Shown here in pieces: positions 44,984 through 52,883 of a DNA stretch of 64,000 nucleotides. The stretch is from NCBI RefSeq assembly GCF_009914765.1, contig NZ_WYDS01000001.1, forward strand, positions 186,001 through 250,000, in the 5' to 3' direction. Within the stretch, counting starts at the first letter, position 1; each line of letters starts with the position of its first letter. The notes under the pieces were generated by a model that saw only the letters and a list, made by a program, of their open reading frames with translations, made no database searches and had not been told where the DNA came from. Made by a program: the position numbers and the translations under genes. This stretch comes from Halodesulfovibrio sp. MK-HDV (lineage in GTDB: Bacteria; Desulfobacterota; Desulfovibrionia; Desulfovibrionales; Desulfovibrionaceae).

Positions 44984-45015
44984 ATTTTTAATGTTTAGTA
45001 AAAAAGGAGCGAACA

Positions 45016-45339
45016 ATGGCTGCTCAAGTAACAGATAGCAATTTTGAAGCTGAAATTCTCGAATCTAAAATCCCTGCATTGGTGGATTTTTGGGCTCCTT
45101 GGTGTGGTCCATGCCGTGCAATGGGACCTGTAATCGACGAGCTTGCTGCTGAGTATGAAGGCCAGGTTCGTATCGTAAAAATGAATGTTGATGAAAACCC
45201 AGGTACACCGAGCAAGTACGGTATCCGTGCAATTCCTACGATCATTCTTTTTAAAGATGGTGAAGTGCTCGAGCAGGTAACTGGTGCAGTTTCTAAAAGC
45301 AGCATTCAAGATATGATTACCAAGAAGGCTCTTGGCTAA
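45016..45339 (+). CDS. trxA: Thioredoxin
   Basis: Cytoplasmic disulfide reductase. The 107-residue protein has the standard active site WAPWCGPCRAM near residues 28-38, and the cis-proline loop RAIPTIILFKDGE. AAGGAG sits 6 bases ahead of the ATG. Its stop overlaps the trxB start (TAATGA), giving a coupled trxA-trxB pair, and bamD follows. Likely reductant for many thiol enzymes, perhaps including the selenoperoxiredoxin at 32690-33163. Confidence 0.96.
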   Translation: MAAQVTDSNFEAEILESKIPALVDFWAPWCGPCRAMGPVIDELAAEYEGQVRIVKMNVDENPGTPSKYGIRAIPTIILFKDGEVLEQVTGAVSKSSIQDMITKKALG

Positions 45340-46262
45340 TGAAAAAATTCGATTGCTTTGTAATCGGGGGCGGTCCGGCTGGAATGACGGCCGCCCTTTA
45401 TCTTCTTAGGTCGGGGGTGACAGTGGCGATGGCTGAAAAGCTAACGCCGGGCGGACAAGTTCTGCAGACCGAGGAAGTAGAGAACTACCCGGGCTTTCCG
45501 AAAGGTATTAAAGGGTACGAACTCGCAGATGTTTTTGCAGAGCATCTCGAGGGGTACGAACTGGAACGGTACACCGAGCCAGTAACCTCTCTTATACATG
45601 CGCATGGTGCTAACAAACTTAAAGTGGGCGATCAGGAAATTATTGCCCGCTCAGTTATTATTTGCACCGGTGCACGTTACAAAAAGCTTGGTCTCCCTAA
45701 CGAAGAATTTTTGACAGGCAAAGGCGTATCTTATTGCGCTTTGTGTGACGGTAATTTTTTTAGAAATCAAACAGTCGCTGTAGTCGGTGGTGGTAACTCT
45801 GCACTAGAAGAGTCCCTCTATCTGGCGAAGTTGGTAAAAAAACTGTATCTCATCCATCGTCGGGAAGGCTTCCGCGCTGCAAAGCATTATCAAGATAAGA
45901 TAAAAGCCTCTCCTGTTATTGAAGTTGTCAAAAACACCATTGTAAAAGAGCTGCATGGTGAGAACGGCTTGACCGGGGTACTCGTTAAGAACTTGAAAAC
46001 AGAAGAAGAGCAAGTGCTGCCAGTAGATGGCCTGTTTGTTTTTGTTGGCTATGAGCCAAACAAAGAACTGCTACCAGATGGTTTGCAGACAGACGAAACA
46101 GGATTCATTTTAACAGACATTGAGATGCGCACTAACTTGCCGGGCATATTTGCCTCCGGTGATTGCAGAGCAAAACAATGTCGTCAGGTTACTACTGCGG
46201 TTGGTGATGGTGCAACTGCAGCAAACTCTGCCTTCCTTTATTTGGAACAACTCAATGCGTAG
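45339..46262 (+). CDS. trxB: Thioredoxin reductase
   Basis: FAD- and NAD(P)H-dependent enzyme reducing TrxA. The 307-residue protein has the FAD-binding GGGPAGMTAALYLLRSG, the redox-active CALCDG near residue 136, the nucleotide-binding GGGNSALEESLYLA and the C-terminal GIFASGDCRAKQCRQVTTAVGDGA. The NAD(P)-site phosphate-contact segment reads IHRREGFRAAKH, close to the HRRDxFRA pattern of NADPH-dependent enzymes. The bamD start lies inside its last codons. Confidence 0.95.
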   Translation: MKKFDCFVIGGGPAGMTAALYLLRSGVTVAMAEKLTPGGQVLQTEEVENYPGFPKGIKGYELADVFAEHLEGYELERYTEPVTSLIHAHGANKLKVGDQEIIARSVIICTGARYKKLGLPNEEFLTGKGVSYCALCDGNFFRNQTVAVVGGGNSALEESLYLAKLVKKLYLIHRREGFRAAKHYQDKIKASPVIEVVKNTIVKELHGENGLTGVLVKNLKTEEEQVLPVDGLFVFVGYEPNKELLPDGLQTDETGFILTDIEMRTNLPGIFASGDCRAKQCRQVTTAVGDGATAANSAFLYLEQLNA

Positions 46263-46986
46263 AACGCTGCTTCGCTTTTTAGCTATTCTTCCACTGTTAA
46301 GTGTTTTATCCGGCTGCGGTGTTATTGACTATTTTTACTTGCCGCCTCCTGAAGATACAGCTCAGGAGATTTTTGAAGCAGGTAACGATGCTATGCGTGA
46401 TAAAAACTACGCAAAAGCAAAAGAGTACTTTAACACCCTTAAAGACAAATATCCGTTTAGCCCGTATGCTGTGGAATCCGAACTTTCCTTGGCCGATGCG
46501 TACTTCCTTGATACCGACTACTTGTTAGCGGTTGATTCATACAAGGAATTTGAGTCATTGCATCCACGGCATAAAGCTATTCCATATGTGTTGTTCCAGA
46601 TTGGTAACGCAAACTTAGAAAGTTTTGTTTCCATTGATCGTCCTCAGGATAACATTGCCGAAGGCTATGAGTACCTGACTCGTCTGCAGGAATCATATCC
46701 GGGTAACGAATATGCAGAAAAGGCTACACCTTTAATGCAGCGTGCTCGTAAGTTGATGGCAGCGCACGAAGTCTATGTTGCTGATTTTTACTGGCGACGT
46801 GAAAACTACGGCTCTGCATATGAACGATATAAGTTTGTGATGCAGCACTTTAAAGATGTTCCAGACTATCAGGAGTACGTAAAAGAACGTGCTCGACTTT
46901 CCTACCTCAAAAAGACTGAACAGGAAGCTGAGCTTCTTCGTGAAGAAGATCAAGGGTCTTGGAAAGATTATTTTGAGTGGTTGTAA
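46255..46986 (+). CDS. bamD: Outer membrane assembly lipoprotein BamD
   Basis: TPR lipoprotein of the BAM complex that folds outer-membrane proteins. From ATG 46255 the 243-residue protein has a lipobox signal (LSVLSGC, Cys21), then five TPR-like units (FEAGNDAMRDKNYAKAKEYFNTLKDKYPFS, SELSLADAYFLDTDYLLAVDSYKEFESLHP) and the conserved ADFYWRRENYGSAYERYK. The start overlaps the last 8 bases of trxB, with GGAA upstream; the longer ORF from 46120 is inside trxB. A strong terminator follows. Confidence 0.92.
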   Translation: MRRTLLRFLAILPLLSVLSGCGVIDYFYLPPPEDTAQEIFEAGNDAMRDKNYAKAKEYFNTLKDKYPFSPYAVESELSLADAYFLDTDYLLAVDSYKEFESLHPRHKAIPYVLFQIGNANLESFVSIDRPQDNIAEGYEYLTRLQESYPGNEYAEKATPLMQRARKLMAAHEVYVADFYWRRENYGSAYERYKFVMQHFKDVPDYQEYVKERARLSYLKKTEQEAELLREEDQGSWKDYFEWL

Positions 46987-47008
46987 TACTCCGCTTTAAT
47001 ATGAGTTA

Positions 47009-47047
47009 AAAACTCCCACGTAACAAACGTTACGCGGGAGTTTTTTT
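47009..47047. terminator. Terminator after bamD
   Basis: AAAACTCCCACGTAAC and GTTACGCGGGAGTTTTTTT around AAAC, with a T7 tail. Confidence 0.88.
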
Positions 47048-47208
47048 ATTAAATTCGGTATCATTGCTGTTCGTTTATGATTTGAAATGTCGATGCTAAG
47101 TTGGGAATCTCAAAGAATTCTTTAGCGATTCATCTAAAAATATTTGAAGTTTTACTGCCAGAAATATGTAAAATTTGTGGCAGATAGGGCTGATGTTTTC
47201 CCAAGTGC

Positions 47209-47898
47209 CTACAATCCTATCTCTGCACAGTGTTCAAGTTGCTTTCGATCTAAAATATGAACACTTCGTCCTTCTATTGCAATCATACCTTTTTCACTCA
47301 TCCGTTTTAATGTTCTTGAGAGTGCTTCCGGTGTTGCCCCGATAACCTTTGCCAGCTCTTTATGTGACATCGGTAATACTACCATCTGTTTTTTTTCCGG
47401 AGAATTGTTCTGGGGTTCAAGTTTTGCAATGAATGTTGCTATGCGTTGAGGCACCTCCTGCAAAGAGAGAGTTCCCGCAAGTTCCATTGCATCTCTTAAT
47501 CGTTCTGAAACTTTTTGAAGCATGGCGAATAGAAATGCTGAGTCTTTCTCTGCGGCGGCAAAAAAGCTTTGCTTTGAGATAGAGACTACTTTGCATGTAG
47601 TTAATGCGGCAGCAGTTACGGGGAACGGTTTTTTCCGAAAGGTTGAGCATAGGCAGAAAGGCTCACCGTCATGTAGGACAAAAAGTGTCTGCTCTTTTCC
47701 TTCTGGAGAACTTTTATATAATTTTGCTGTACCACTAAGCAAAATGTACAAGCCAGAAGGGGATTCACCTTCTCCGATAATAATGTCTTTTGCTTTGTAA
47801 GTCATTTCAATAGCACCATTAAGGAGCGTTGGAAAAACCTCGGCAGGCACCTGAGCAAATAGTGGAAGTTCTTGAAAAGCTTGTTCTAATGTCTTCAT
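47209..47898 (-). CDS. Crp/Fnr-family transcriptional regulator
   Basis: A 229-residue regulator: cyclic-nucleotide-like sensor domain (residues 1-140; KDIIIGEGESPSGLYILLSGTAKLYK) and a winged helix with MSHKELAKVIGATPEALSRTLKRM, where TPEALSRTLKRM is the recognition helix. Cysteines in GEPFCLCSTF and TTCKV could serve a redox or metal sensor but do not form the Fnr cluster pattern. I start at ATG 47898 (MKTLEQAF), because the longer frame has no ribosome binding site. A site TTGATGTATGTCAA lies just upstream, suggesting autoregulation. It is divergent from the octaheme cytochrome gene, a likely target. Confidence 0.85.
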   Translation of the reverse strand: MKTLEQAFQELPLFAQVPAEVFPTLLNGAIEMTYKAKDIIIGEGESPSGLYILLSGTAKLYKSSPEGKEQTLFVLHDGEPFCLCSTFRKKPFPVTAAALTTCKVVSISKQSFFAAAEKDSAFLFAMLQKVSERLRDAMELAGTLSLQEVPQRIATFIAKLEPQNNSPEKKQMVVLPMSHKELAKVIGATPEALSRTLKRMSEKGMIAIEGRSVHILDRKQLEHCAEIGL

Positions 47899-47911
47899 TT
47901 TTTGTGACCTG

Positions 47912-47925
47912 TTGATGTATGTCAA
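47912..47925. promoter_or_regulatory. Candidate Crp/Fnr-type binding site
   Basis: TTGATGTATGTCAA, i.e. TTGAT-N4-GTCAA, one base from a perfect palindrome and close to the Fnr consensus TTGAT-N4-ATCAA. It lies 14 bases upstream of the regulator's start codon. Confidence 0.5.
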
Positions 47926-48129
47926 TGCGCAATAATACAATTCATTGCATTTAATAAGTAAGTATCAAAAGTAATTCGGTGAGTTAAGGGCTCTTAGCGA
48001 AAGCAAGAGATTTACTCAGTGTGGCTTTGATTGTGTTGCAAGGAGTGCTTTGAGTGTTTGTTGCTGTGTTCTCTGTTAGTGAGCACGGTACTAATTTCTC
48101 CTCCCATTTGTGAGCTAACGGAGGTTGTT

Positions 48130-49779
48130 ATGCTAACTAGGTTGAACACGTATTGTTCGCGATTTTTCCTAGTAATGGCTGGATGTTGTTGTTTCTATAT
48201 TGTTTTTGTGGAGACATCTTTTGGTAATCAACTAACAAAGGAACCGGATAAAACGTATGGCGCGGAGCAAGCTCGAAAAGTTTCCCAACCAGCCAAGCGT
48301 TGGGTGACTACTGATCATAGCCGCCACACTGTTCTACAGCAGGAATTTGCCTCTCCGGAAGATGTAACCAAAGCATGTTTAACATGCCATAATGAGGCGT
48401 CACGTCAAATACATAAAACCATCCACTGGACTTGGACCGACCCAGCTGACAGTGAAAAGCTGATGGGAAAAAACGGGCTTACACTTAATAACTTTTGTAT
48501 TTCAATTCATTCTAATGAATCACGTTGTACCTCTTGTCATGCAGGATATGGCTGGAAGGATGGACAATTTGATCTAAGTAAAGAGGAAGCGGTTGATTGT
48601 CTTGTTTGCCACGATACCACGGGGACTTACGAAAAATTCCCGACAAAGGCAGGGTATCCTGCGATTAAACCAACAAAATTTGGCAAAAAAACATTCCAGC
48701 CTCCTAACTATACAGTGATTGCCGCTTCGGTTGGTCGTCCGACACGAACCAACTGTGGTGTCTGTCACTTTTTTGGTGGCGGGGGAGATGGAGTCAAACA
48801 CGGTGATTTAGATTCTTCATTGTTTAATCCTAGCCGTGAGCTTGATGTGCACATGAATGCTGAAGGGGCTAATTTTACCTGTCAGCGTTGTCATTCGACG
48901 GATGCACATTTCATAGCAGGTCGTACGTATAAACAACCAGCATTTACGGATCGCCGGAGCCTTATTGAAGATGACCTCGTAAAACGTATTTCGTGTGAAT
49001 CGTGTCATACTGCCACGCCACACGCATTGGGTCATAAAGCGAATGATCATACAGATAAAGTTGCGTGTCAGACTTGCCATATTCCAGCATTTGCTCGAGT
49101 GAAGCCTACCAAAATGTACTGGGACTGGTCGACTGCTGGAAAAATGAAGGATGGCAAACCGTATAAAGTAAAAGGTGCACACGGCAAAGCATCGTATATG
49201 ACGAAGAAAGGCCGTTTTGTATGGGAGAAGGACGTTCAGCCTGAGTATTTCTGGTACAACGGGAAAATGGATTACCTGCTCGTTACAGATAAAATTGACC
49301 CGAACAGTGTTGTGAAAGTGAATTCTGTTGAAGGTGACAGGAATGATCCTGATTCACGTATCACCCCGTTTAAAGTTCACCGAGGTAAGCAGCCCTACGA
49401 TAGCATGAATATGACAATGGGAATTCCACATCTTTTTGGTAAAGATAAAGCAGCATATTGGAAAGGGTTTGATTGGAATAATGCTCTTGAAGTTGGAATG
49501 GCAGCAGCGGGTGTTCCATATAGTGGAGAGTATGGTTTTGTTGAGACAGAATACCATTACCCGATAACGCATATGGTCGCCCCTAAAGAGAAAACGCTTG
49601 CGTGTGATACGTGTCATGCAAAAGACGGCAGACTGGCGACGTTGGCAGGATTTTATATGCCAGGGCGTGATCGAAGTGGCCTTTTGGACTTCATAGGTTG
49701 GTTTACAGTGATTGCAGCACTTATCGGTGTTATTATACACGGCATTATGCGCATAATTAGTAAGCCGAAAGAGCAATAG
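48130..49779 (+). CDS. Octaheme c-type cytochrome, tetrathionate-reductase (OTR) type
   Basis: A 549-residue exported multiheme cytochrome. Eight CxxCH motifs begin near residues 83, 133, 157, 209, 251, 289, 313 and 492 (CLTCH, CTSCH, CLVCH, CGVCH, CQRCH, CESCH, CQTCH, CDTCH). The wide gap before the last heme and the total of eight match the octaheme tetrathionate reductase family, whose members can reduce tetrathionate, nitrite or hydroxylamine in vitro. An N-terminal hydrophobic signal and a C-terminal helix (LLDFIGWFTVIAALIGVIIHGI) place it at the outer face of the membrane. GGAGG lies 6-7 bases ahead of ATG 48130. The cytochrome b gene follows 10 bases later. Confidence 0.85.
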   Translation: MLTRLNTYCSRFFLVMAGCCCFYIVFVETSFGNQLTKEPDKTYGAEQARKVSQPAKRWVTTDHSRHTVLQQEFASPEDVTKACLTCHNEASRQIHKTIHWTWTDPADSEKLMGKNGLTLNNFCISIHSNESRCTSCHAGYGWKDGQFDLSKEEAVDCLVCHDTTGTYEKFPTKAGYPAIKPTKFGKKTFQPPNYTVIAASVGRPTRTNCGVCHFFGGGGDGVKHGDLDSSLFNPSRELDVHMNAEGANFTCQRCHSTDAHFIAGRTYKQPAFTDRRSLIEDDLVKRISCESCHTATPHALGHKANDHTDKVACQTCHIPAFARVKPTKMYWDWSTAGKMKDGKPYKVKGAHGKASYMTKKGRFVWEKDVQPEYFWYNGKMDYLLVTDKIDPNSVVKVNSVEGDRNDPDSRITPFKVHRGKQPYDSMNMTMGIPHLFGKDKAAYWKGFDWNNALEVGMAAAGVPYSGEYGFVETEYHYPITHMVAPKEKTLACDTCHAKDGRLATLAGFYMPGRDRSGLLDFIGWFTVIAALIGVIIHGIMRIISKPKEQ

Positions 49780-49789
49780 GAGTACATAT

Positions 49790-50401
49790 ATGTCATCTAC
49801 AAAATTATATCTGTACACACGATTCGAACGCTTTTGGCACTGGGCACAAGCTGCTTTGATAATTGTTCTACTTGTTACCGGCTTTGAGGTTCATGGGTCA
49901 TTTTCCTTATTAGGATTTGGAACTGCAGTCACTGTCCATAACTTTTGCGCGTGGACTTGGCTGGTGCTTTATGCCTTTATTGTGTTCTGGATAATTACCA
50001 CAGGCGAATGGAGGCATTACGTTCCAACGTTTGTGAAGATGTTTGAAGTTATCCAATACTACATGTCGGGAATATTCAAAGGTGAAGTGCACCCAGTACC
50101 CAAGTCTGAGCGTATCAAGCATAATCCTCTTCAGCGTATTACGTATTTAGGGATTGTTTCTTTGCTGGTACCATTTCAGATTGTAACGGGCTTTTTGTAC
50201 TATGTGTATAATGATTGGTTAGCTTTTGGATGGGCACTTAATCTTTTTACGATTGCTATTTTGCATACCGCAGGTGCGTTTGCAATGCTGGCATTTTCTG
50301 TTGTGCATATTTATATGACGACAACAGGACATCATCCATTGTCGCACATTAAAGCAATGTTTACCGGCTATGAAGAGTTGGAAACGAAAGAGAAAATGTA
50401 A
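49790..50401 (+). CDS. Membrane cytochrome b561-type subunit
   Basis: A 203-residue, four-helix integral membrane cytochrome b of the thiosulfate reductase/formate dehydrogenase gamma type. Histidines suited to heme ligation are in FWHWAQAALIIVLLVTGFEVHG, TVHNFCAWTWLVLYAF, AILHTAGAFAMLAFSVVHIYM and TTTGHHPLSHI. It should move electrons between the quinone pool and the octaheme cytochrome encoded just upstream, forming a two-subunit respiratory module. A terminator follows at once. Confidence 0.87.
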   Translation: MSSTKLYLYTRFERFWHWAQAALIIVLLVTGFEVHGSFSLLGFGTAVTVHNFCAWTWLVLYAFIVFWIITTGEWRHYVPTFVKMFEVIQYYMSGIFKGEVHPVPKSERIKHNPLQRITYLGIVSLLVPFQIVTGFLYYVYNDWLAFGWALNLFTIAILHTAGAFAMLAFSVVHIYMTTTGHHPLSHIKAMFTGYEELETKEKM

Positions 50402-50410
50402 TATCTGTTT

Positions 50411-50450
50411 AGCGGTTGGAGGGCATGGTTCTTCCAACCGCTTTGTTTTT
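50411..50450 (+). terminator. Terminator after the cytochrome b gene
   Basis: AGCGGTTGGA and TCCAACCGCT around a GGGCATGGTTCT loop, followed by TTGTTTTTT. Confidence 0.85.
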
Positions 50451-50710
50451 TCGGGCTAGATGAATGTGACTGCCTTAGAAGACTTCTACAAATACTTGTT
50501 GGTAAAGGATTGGTTATTTTTTACGTCGATTGGAACTTTCTGTACTTTCATGAAGTGGAATAGCTGCAACGAGGCATGAGTGAGGGGATTGTCGCATGGA
50601 ATTGGAGGCAGGTAATGTGACAACTTGAATTGTGTCGTGTCCATAATTTTATCAACAAAAGTACTTTGCTTTGGATGGAATGACAGCGTCGAAGCGAAGT
50701 GAATTGAAAC

Positions 50711-50745
50711 AAAAAAAGCCGCCGGTATAACCGGCGGCTTTTTTG
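50711..50745 (-). terminator. Terminator downstream of tRNA-Gln
   Basis: AAAAAAAGCCGCCGG and CCGGCGGCTTTTTT around TATAA. On the minus strand it follows the tRNA end by about 30 bases; tails on both sides make it bidirectional. Confidence 0.85.
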
Positions 50746-50774
50746 TCTTGAACTAATCAAGAGAAGTTGTCGTT

Positions 50775-50850
50775 TGGCTGGGACGGCAGGATTTGAACCC
50801 GCGGATGTCGGGACCAAAACCCGATGCCTTACCAACTTGGCTACGTCCCA
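50775..50850 (-). tRNA. tRNA-Gln (anticodon TTG)
   Basis: Reading the minus strand: acceptor TGGGACG pairs with CGTCCCA, the D-arm is GCCAAGTTGGTAAGGC, the anticodon arm is TCGGG-TTTTGGT-CCCGA with anticodon TTG, and the T-arm is GCGGG-TTCAAAT-CCTGC. The discriminator is G and CCA is encoded (50777-50775). The 5' U and discriminator G are typical of tRNA-Gln. Confidence 0.96.
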
Positions 50851-50868
50851 GCACGACCAACAAGAGCG

Positions 50869-50897
50869 TGTATAGTGAGGAGTTCCGTTTCCGTCAA
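50869..50897 (-). promoter_or_regulatory. Sigma-70 promoter for tRNA-Gln
   Basis: On the minus strand TTGACG (50897-50892), a 17-base spacer and TATACA (50874-50869), with the tRNA 5' end 18 bases beyond. Confidence 0.75.
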
Positions 50898-51099
50898 GCA
50901 GAAAGTAATTTTTTTTTTATATTTGTCGTTAGTTAGCTACTGTTCAAATAATATAAGATGCAAATAGATTGTGCTTATTTTTCCTATTTGCCTAAAATAA
51001 TTATTTTTTTGGGAAAATTAAATTTTCAAATGTAGTGTATGCGAGCAAAGTAGAATTTTCACTGATAATTCTAGCTACTTGCATTGGCTACTCACTTTT

Positions 51100-51258
51100 T
51101 TAGCGTAGAGCATCAATGTGCAGTGGCTTATGACAATGCGGACAAATGATATGTGGGTTTTGTTTTGTTGCATCAAGCAATGTGTATGTCCAATTTCCAG
51201 AATGCTTCACGTAATCGACTAAAAGAACAAAACCACAAGTGCAGAATCTTTTTTGCAT
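51100..51258 (-). CDS. Small zinc-ribbon-like protein, 52 aa
   Basis: Starts MQKRFCTCGFVLLVDYV and ends with ICPHCHKPLHIDALR: CxC near the N-terminus and CPHC near the C-terminus give four likely zinc ligands. I start at ATG 51258, where GAGG lies 5 bases upstream; the frame extends to 51399, but that part is occupied by hairpins and reads as leader. Similar tiny proteins occur near phage-type genes in this bacterial group, as I recall. Function unknown; the CI-type repressor gene is upstream on the same strand. Confidence 0.6.
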   Translation of the reverse strand: MQKRFCTCGFVLLVDYVKHSGNWTYTLLDATKQNPHIICPHCHKPLHIDALR

Positions 51259-51356
51259 GACAGCCTCGTTGTTTATAAAAGTTAACATGTGGTGCGAAAT
51301 AAAAGCCAGATGGGCTGGCTTTAGGTTTGTGGCAAACCTGTATGACGTAATGTGCT

Positions 51357-51390
51357 GTAAAAGTGTGATCCCTTTTGGGCACTTTTTTGC
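51357..51390. terminator. Hairpin/terminator between the repressor and small zinc-ribbon genes
   Basis: AAAAGTG and CACTTTTTT enclose an inner CCC/GGG pairing. On the minus strand it ends in a four-T run, so termination may be partial. Confidence 0.5.
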
Positions 51391-51509
51391 GTTTAGCATT
51401 GCCTAATCCACCATACTTGATGGTTTGCAGGTGGCCTGAGGGAACGTCACACAGGTTTGTCTCAATTTGAATAACTCAAAACTAAAATATGACCGAGTTG
51501 GCGAATGTG

Positions 51510-52160
51510 TTAATAGTCTCTTGCTGACCAGACAACCCTGCCGATAACTCTGAAGGAGAGGAGCTCGTCCCCTTGAATAATTATTGGTGTGTAGTCAGGG
51601 TTGTCGCTTGTCAGTGTTATTTTGCCGTGTTCTTTCTCAACACGTTTCACCATGATAGAATCATCGGTACCAACGGCATAAATAACATTTGGCCGAAGAG
51701 TTTGCTGAGATTTATCTACAAGGACGGTGTCGCCCTGACATATGTATGGTTCCATACTATCACCGACAACATCCATGAGTACCATAGCCGACGGTGTTCC
51801 CTTTTGCGCTAACCATGACTCTTTAAAGATATGCTCTTCAATAGGAGTTGCCTCAACGTCAAAAGAGCCATCACCAGCACAGAGTCGGGCAAAAACCTTA
51901 GGGACAGTGAACGTCGCAGTATTTTCAAGTAGATTAGGATCAATTGCTGCTTCTTGTTTTCCTACGCCGAATTCAAGCCAATCAGTAGAGAGCTGAAATG
52001 AGCGGGATAAAGCTAAAACCCATTTTTGTGGAATAGAGTTTCTACGTTTTGCCTGCGTAATAGCAGAACGATTTACTCCAAGGGCTTTAGCCAAATCATG
52101 CTGTGTAGTGATAGAGGTGGCTTTTTGGATACGTATAAAAAAAGTATGGAAATCGATCAT
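51510..52160 (-). CDS. CI/LexA-type repressor with S24 peptidase domain
   Basis: A 216-residue regulator. The N-terminus is a phage-CI-type helix-turn-helix (ATSITTQHDLAKALGVNRSAITQAKRRNSIP) and the C-terminus a LexA/UmuD-like S24 domain with the nucleophile in GDSMEPYICQGDTVLV and the lysine in IMVKRVEKE, both catalytic residues present. It should undergo RecA-stimulated self-cleavage. I start at ATG 52160 (MIDFHTF) with GAGAG upstream. A near-palindrome CACCAATCGGTG (52198-52209) lies in its promoter region and may be its operator. No integrase or structural phage gene is nearby. Confidence 0.87.
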   Translation of the reverse strand: MIDFHTFFIRIQKATSITTQHDLAKALGVNRSAITQAKRRNSIPQKWVLALSRSFQLSTDWLEFGVGKQEAAIDPNLLENTATFTVPKVFARLCAGDGSFDVEATPIEEHIFKESWLAQKGTPSAMVLMDVVGDSMEPYICQGDTVLVDKSQQTLRPNVIYAVGTDDSIMVKRVEKEHGKITLTSDNPDYTPIIIQGDELLSFRVIGRVVWSARDY

Positions 52161-52278
52161 AGTTCTCTCAAAAGTCATAACGACGTATAATTAGAATCAC
52201 CAATCGGTGCGTGTTGATATATATAAACAGAGTGTGTTTTATCCGCAACTAGAAAAAGTACAACGTTAAAAAAGGTAC

Positions 52279-52323
52279 AAAAAAATGCTCCTCTGTTTTT
52301 TAGAACAGAAGAGCATTTTTTTT
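52279..52323. terminator. Bidirectional terminator between the lipoprotein and repressor genes
   Basis: AAAAAAATGCTCCTCTGTT and AACAGAAGAGCATTTTTTT around TTTTTAG (one mismatch), with A and T runs on both flanks. It ends the mutS-lipoprotein unit on the minus strand. Confidence 0.88.
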
Positions 52324-52439
52324 ACTATTTAGAATGGAACGAACAGTCGAATATTGTTTGTCGTTATTACTTGTGAAAGACTAACACTGTTCTATTCGTG
52401 CTTATTGTTTCATGAAGGTAGTACCTTTCCGTATACTTC

Positions 52440-52883
52440 TTAAGGCATTTCGACGAAGTATTCTTTACTTACTGCGTCAGGCATACCGAAGTACTTGCTC
52501 TTCGCCGTAACTTTTAGGCGGTAGAGAGTGGATATCTGAGTTGGACAAATTGTCGTGTCGAATTTGCCACCACCACTTAACAAGCCAAGCTCATTCGGTG
52601 CGAATGTAAAATCTTCTTCAGACTGGAATGGGCAACCCGGGCAGTCCGCAGTATCGCCAGCTTTTTGTAACTCAACGAGAATTTCGTCAACATTAGAGAC
52701 ATTGCCTGAAAGGTTGCCAGTAATATTAATGCATGGCCTTTGGACTGATGTTTTAATTGATTTCCATTTGAAAACATCTGCAGAGCTTGCCGGTGACGGG
52801 TCACTTTTGAATCCACAACCTGCTGCGGCAATTATGAGTACACAGGCTGCCATCATACATACAAGGCGCTTAGTTGGCGTCAT
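52440..52883 (-). CDS. Small lipoprotein of unknown function
   Basis: A 147-residue lipoprotein: signal [23 protein letters not shown] with lipobox AAGC (Cys23). The mature part contains a CPGCPF segment and two further cysteines and ends in beta-like strands ([16 protein letters not shown]). I do not recognise the family; small OM lipoproteins with this GCGFKSDP-like start are common. Its start lies inside the last 14 bases of mutS, so it is translated from the mutS message, though a functional link to mismatch repair is not implied. Confidence 0.72.
   Translation of the reverse strand: MTPTKRLVCMMAACVLIIAAAGCGFKSDPSPASSADVFKWKSIKTSVQRPCINITGNLSGNVSNVDEILVELQKAGDTADCPGCPFQSEEDFTFAPNELGLLSGGGKFDTTICPTQISTLYRLKVTAKSKYFGMPDAVSKEYFVEMP

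Larger units (their letters stand above)
50402..50774. other. Intergenic region between the cytochrome b gene and tRNA-Gln
   Basis: 373 bases with two terminators (50411-50450 and 50711-50745). Between them I see no ORF with a ribosome binding site or recognisable product, and no obvious repeat. Confidence 0.5.

Noticed and set aside
50548-50835. Minus-strand ORF overlapping tRNA-Gln
   Set aside because: It runs through the tRNA and its terminator; no ribosome binding site or domain.
51259-51399. N-terminal extension of the small zinc-ribbon ORF
   Set aside because: The segment is occupied by back-to-back hairpins, its translation is unlike a protein domain, and a better ribosome binding site marks the ATG at 51258.
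50775-52160. tRNA-associated prophage or genomic island (tRNA-Gln plus CI-type repressor)
   Set aside because: No integrase, phage structural genes or repeated tRNA 3' end were seen; mutS and other core genes follow immediately. The repressor and small zinc-ribbon gene may be remnants but cannot be called an element.
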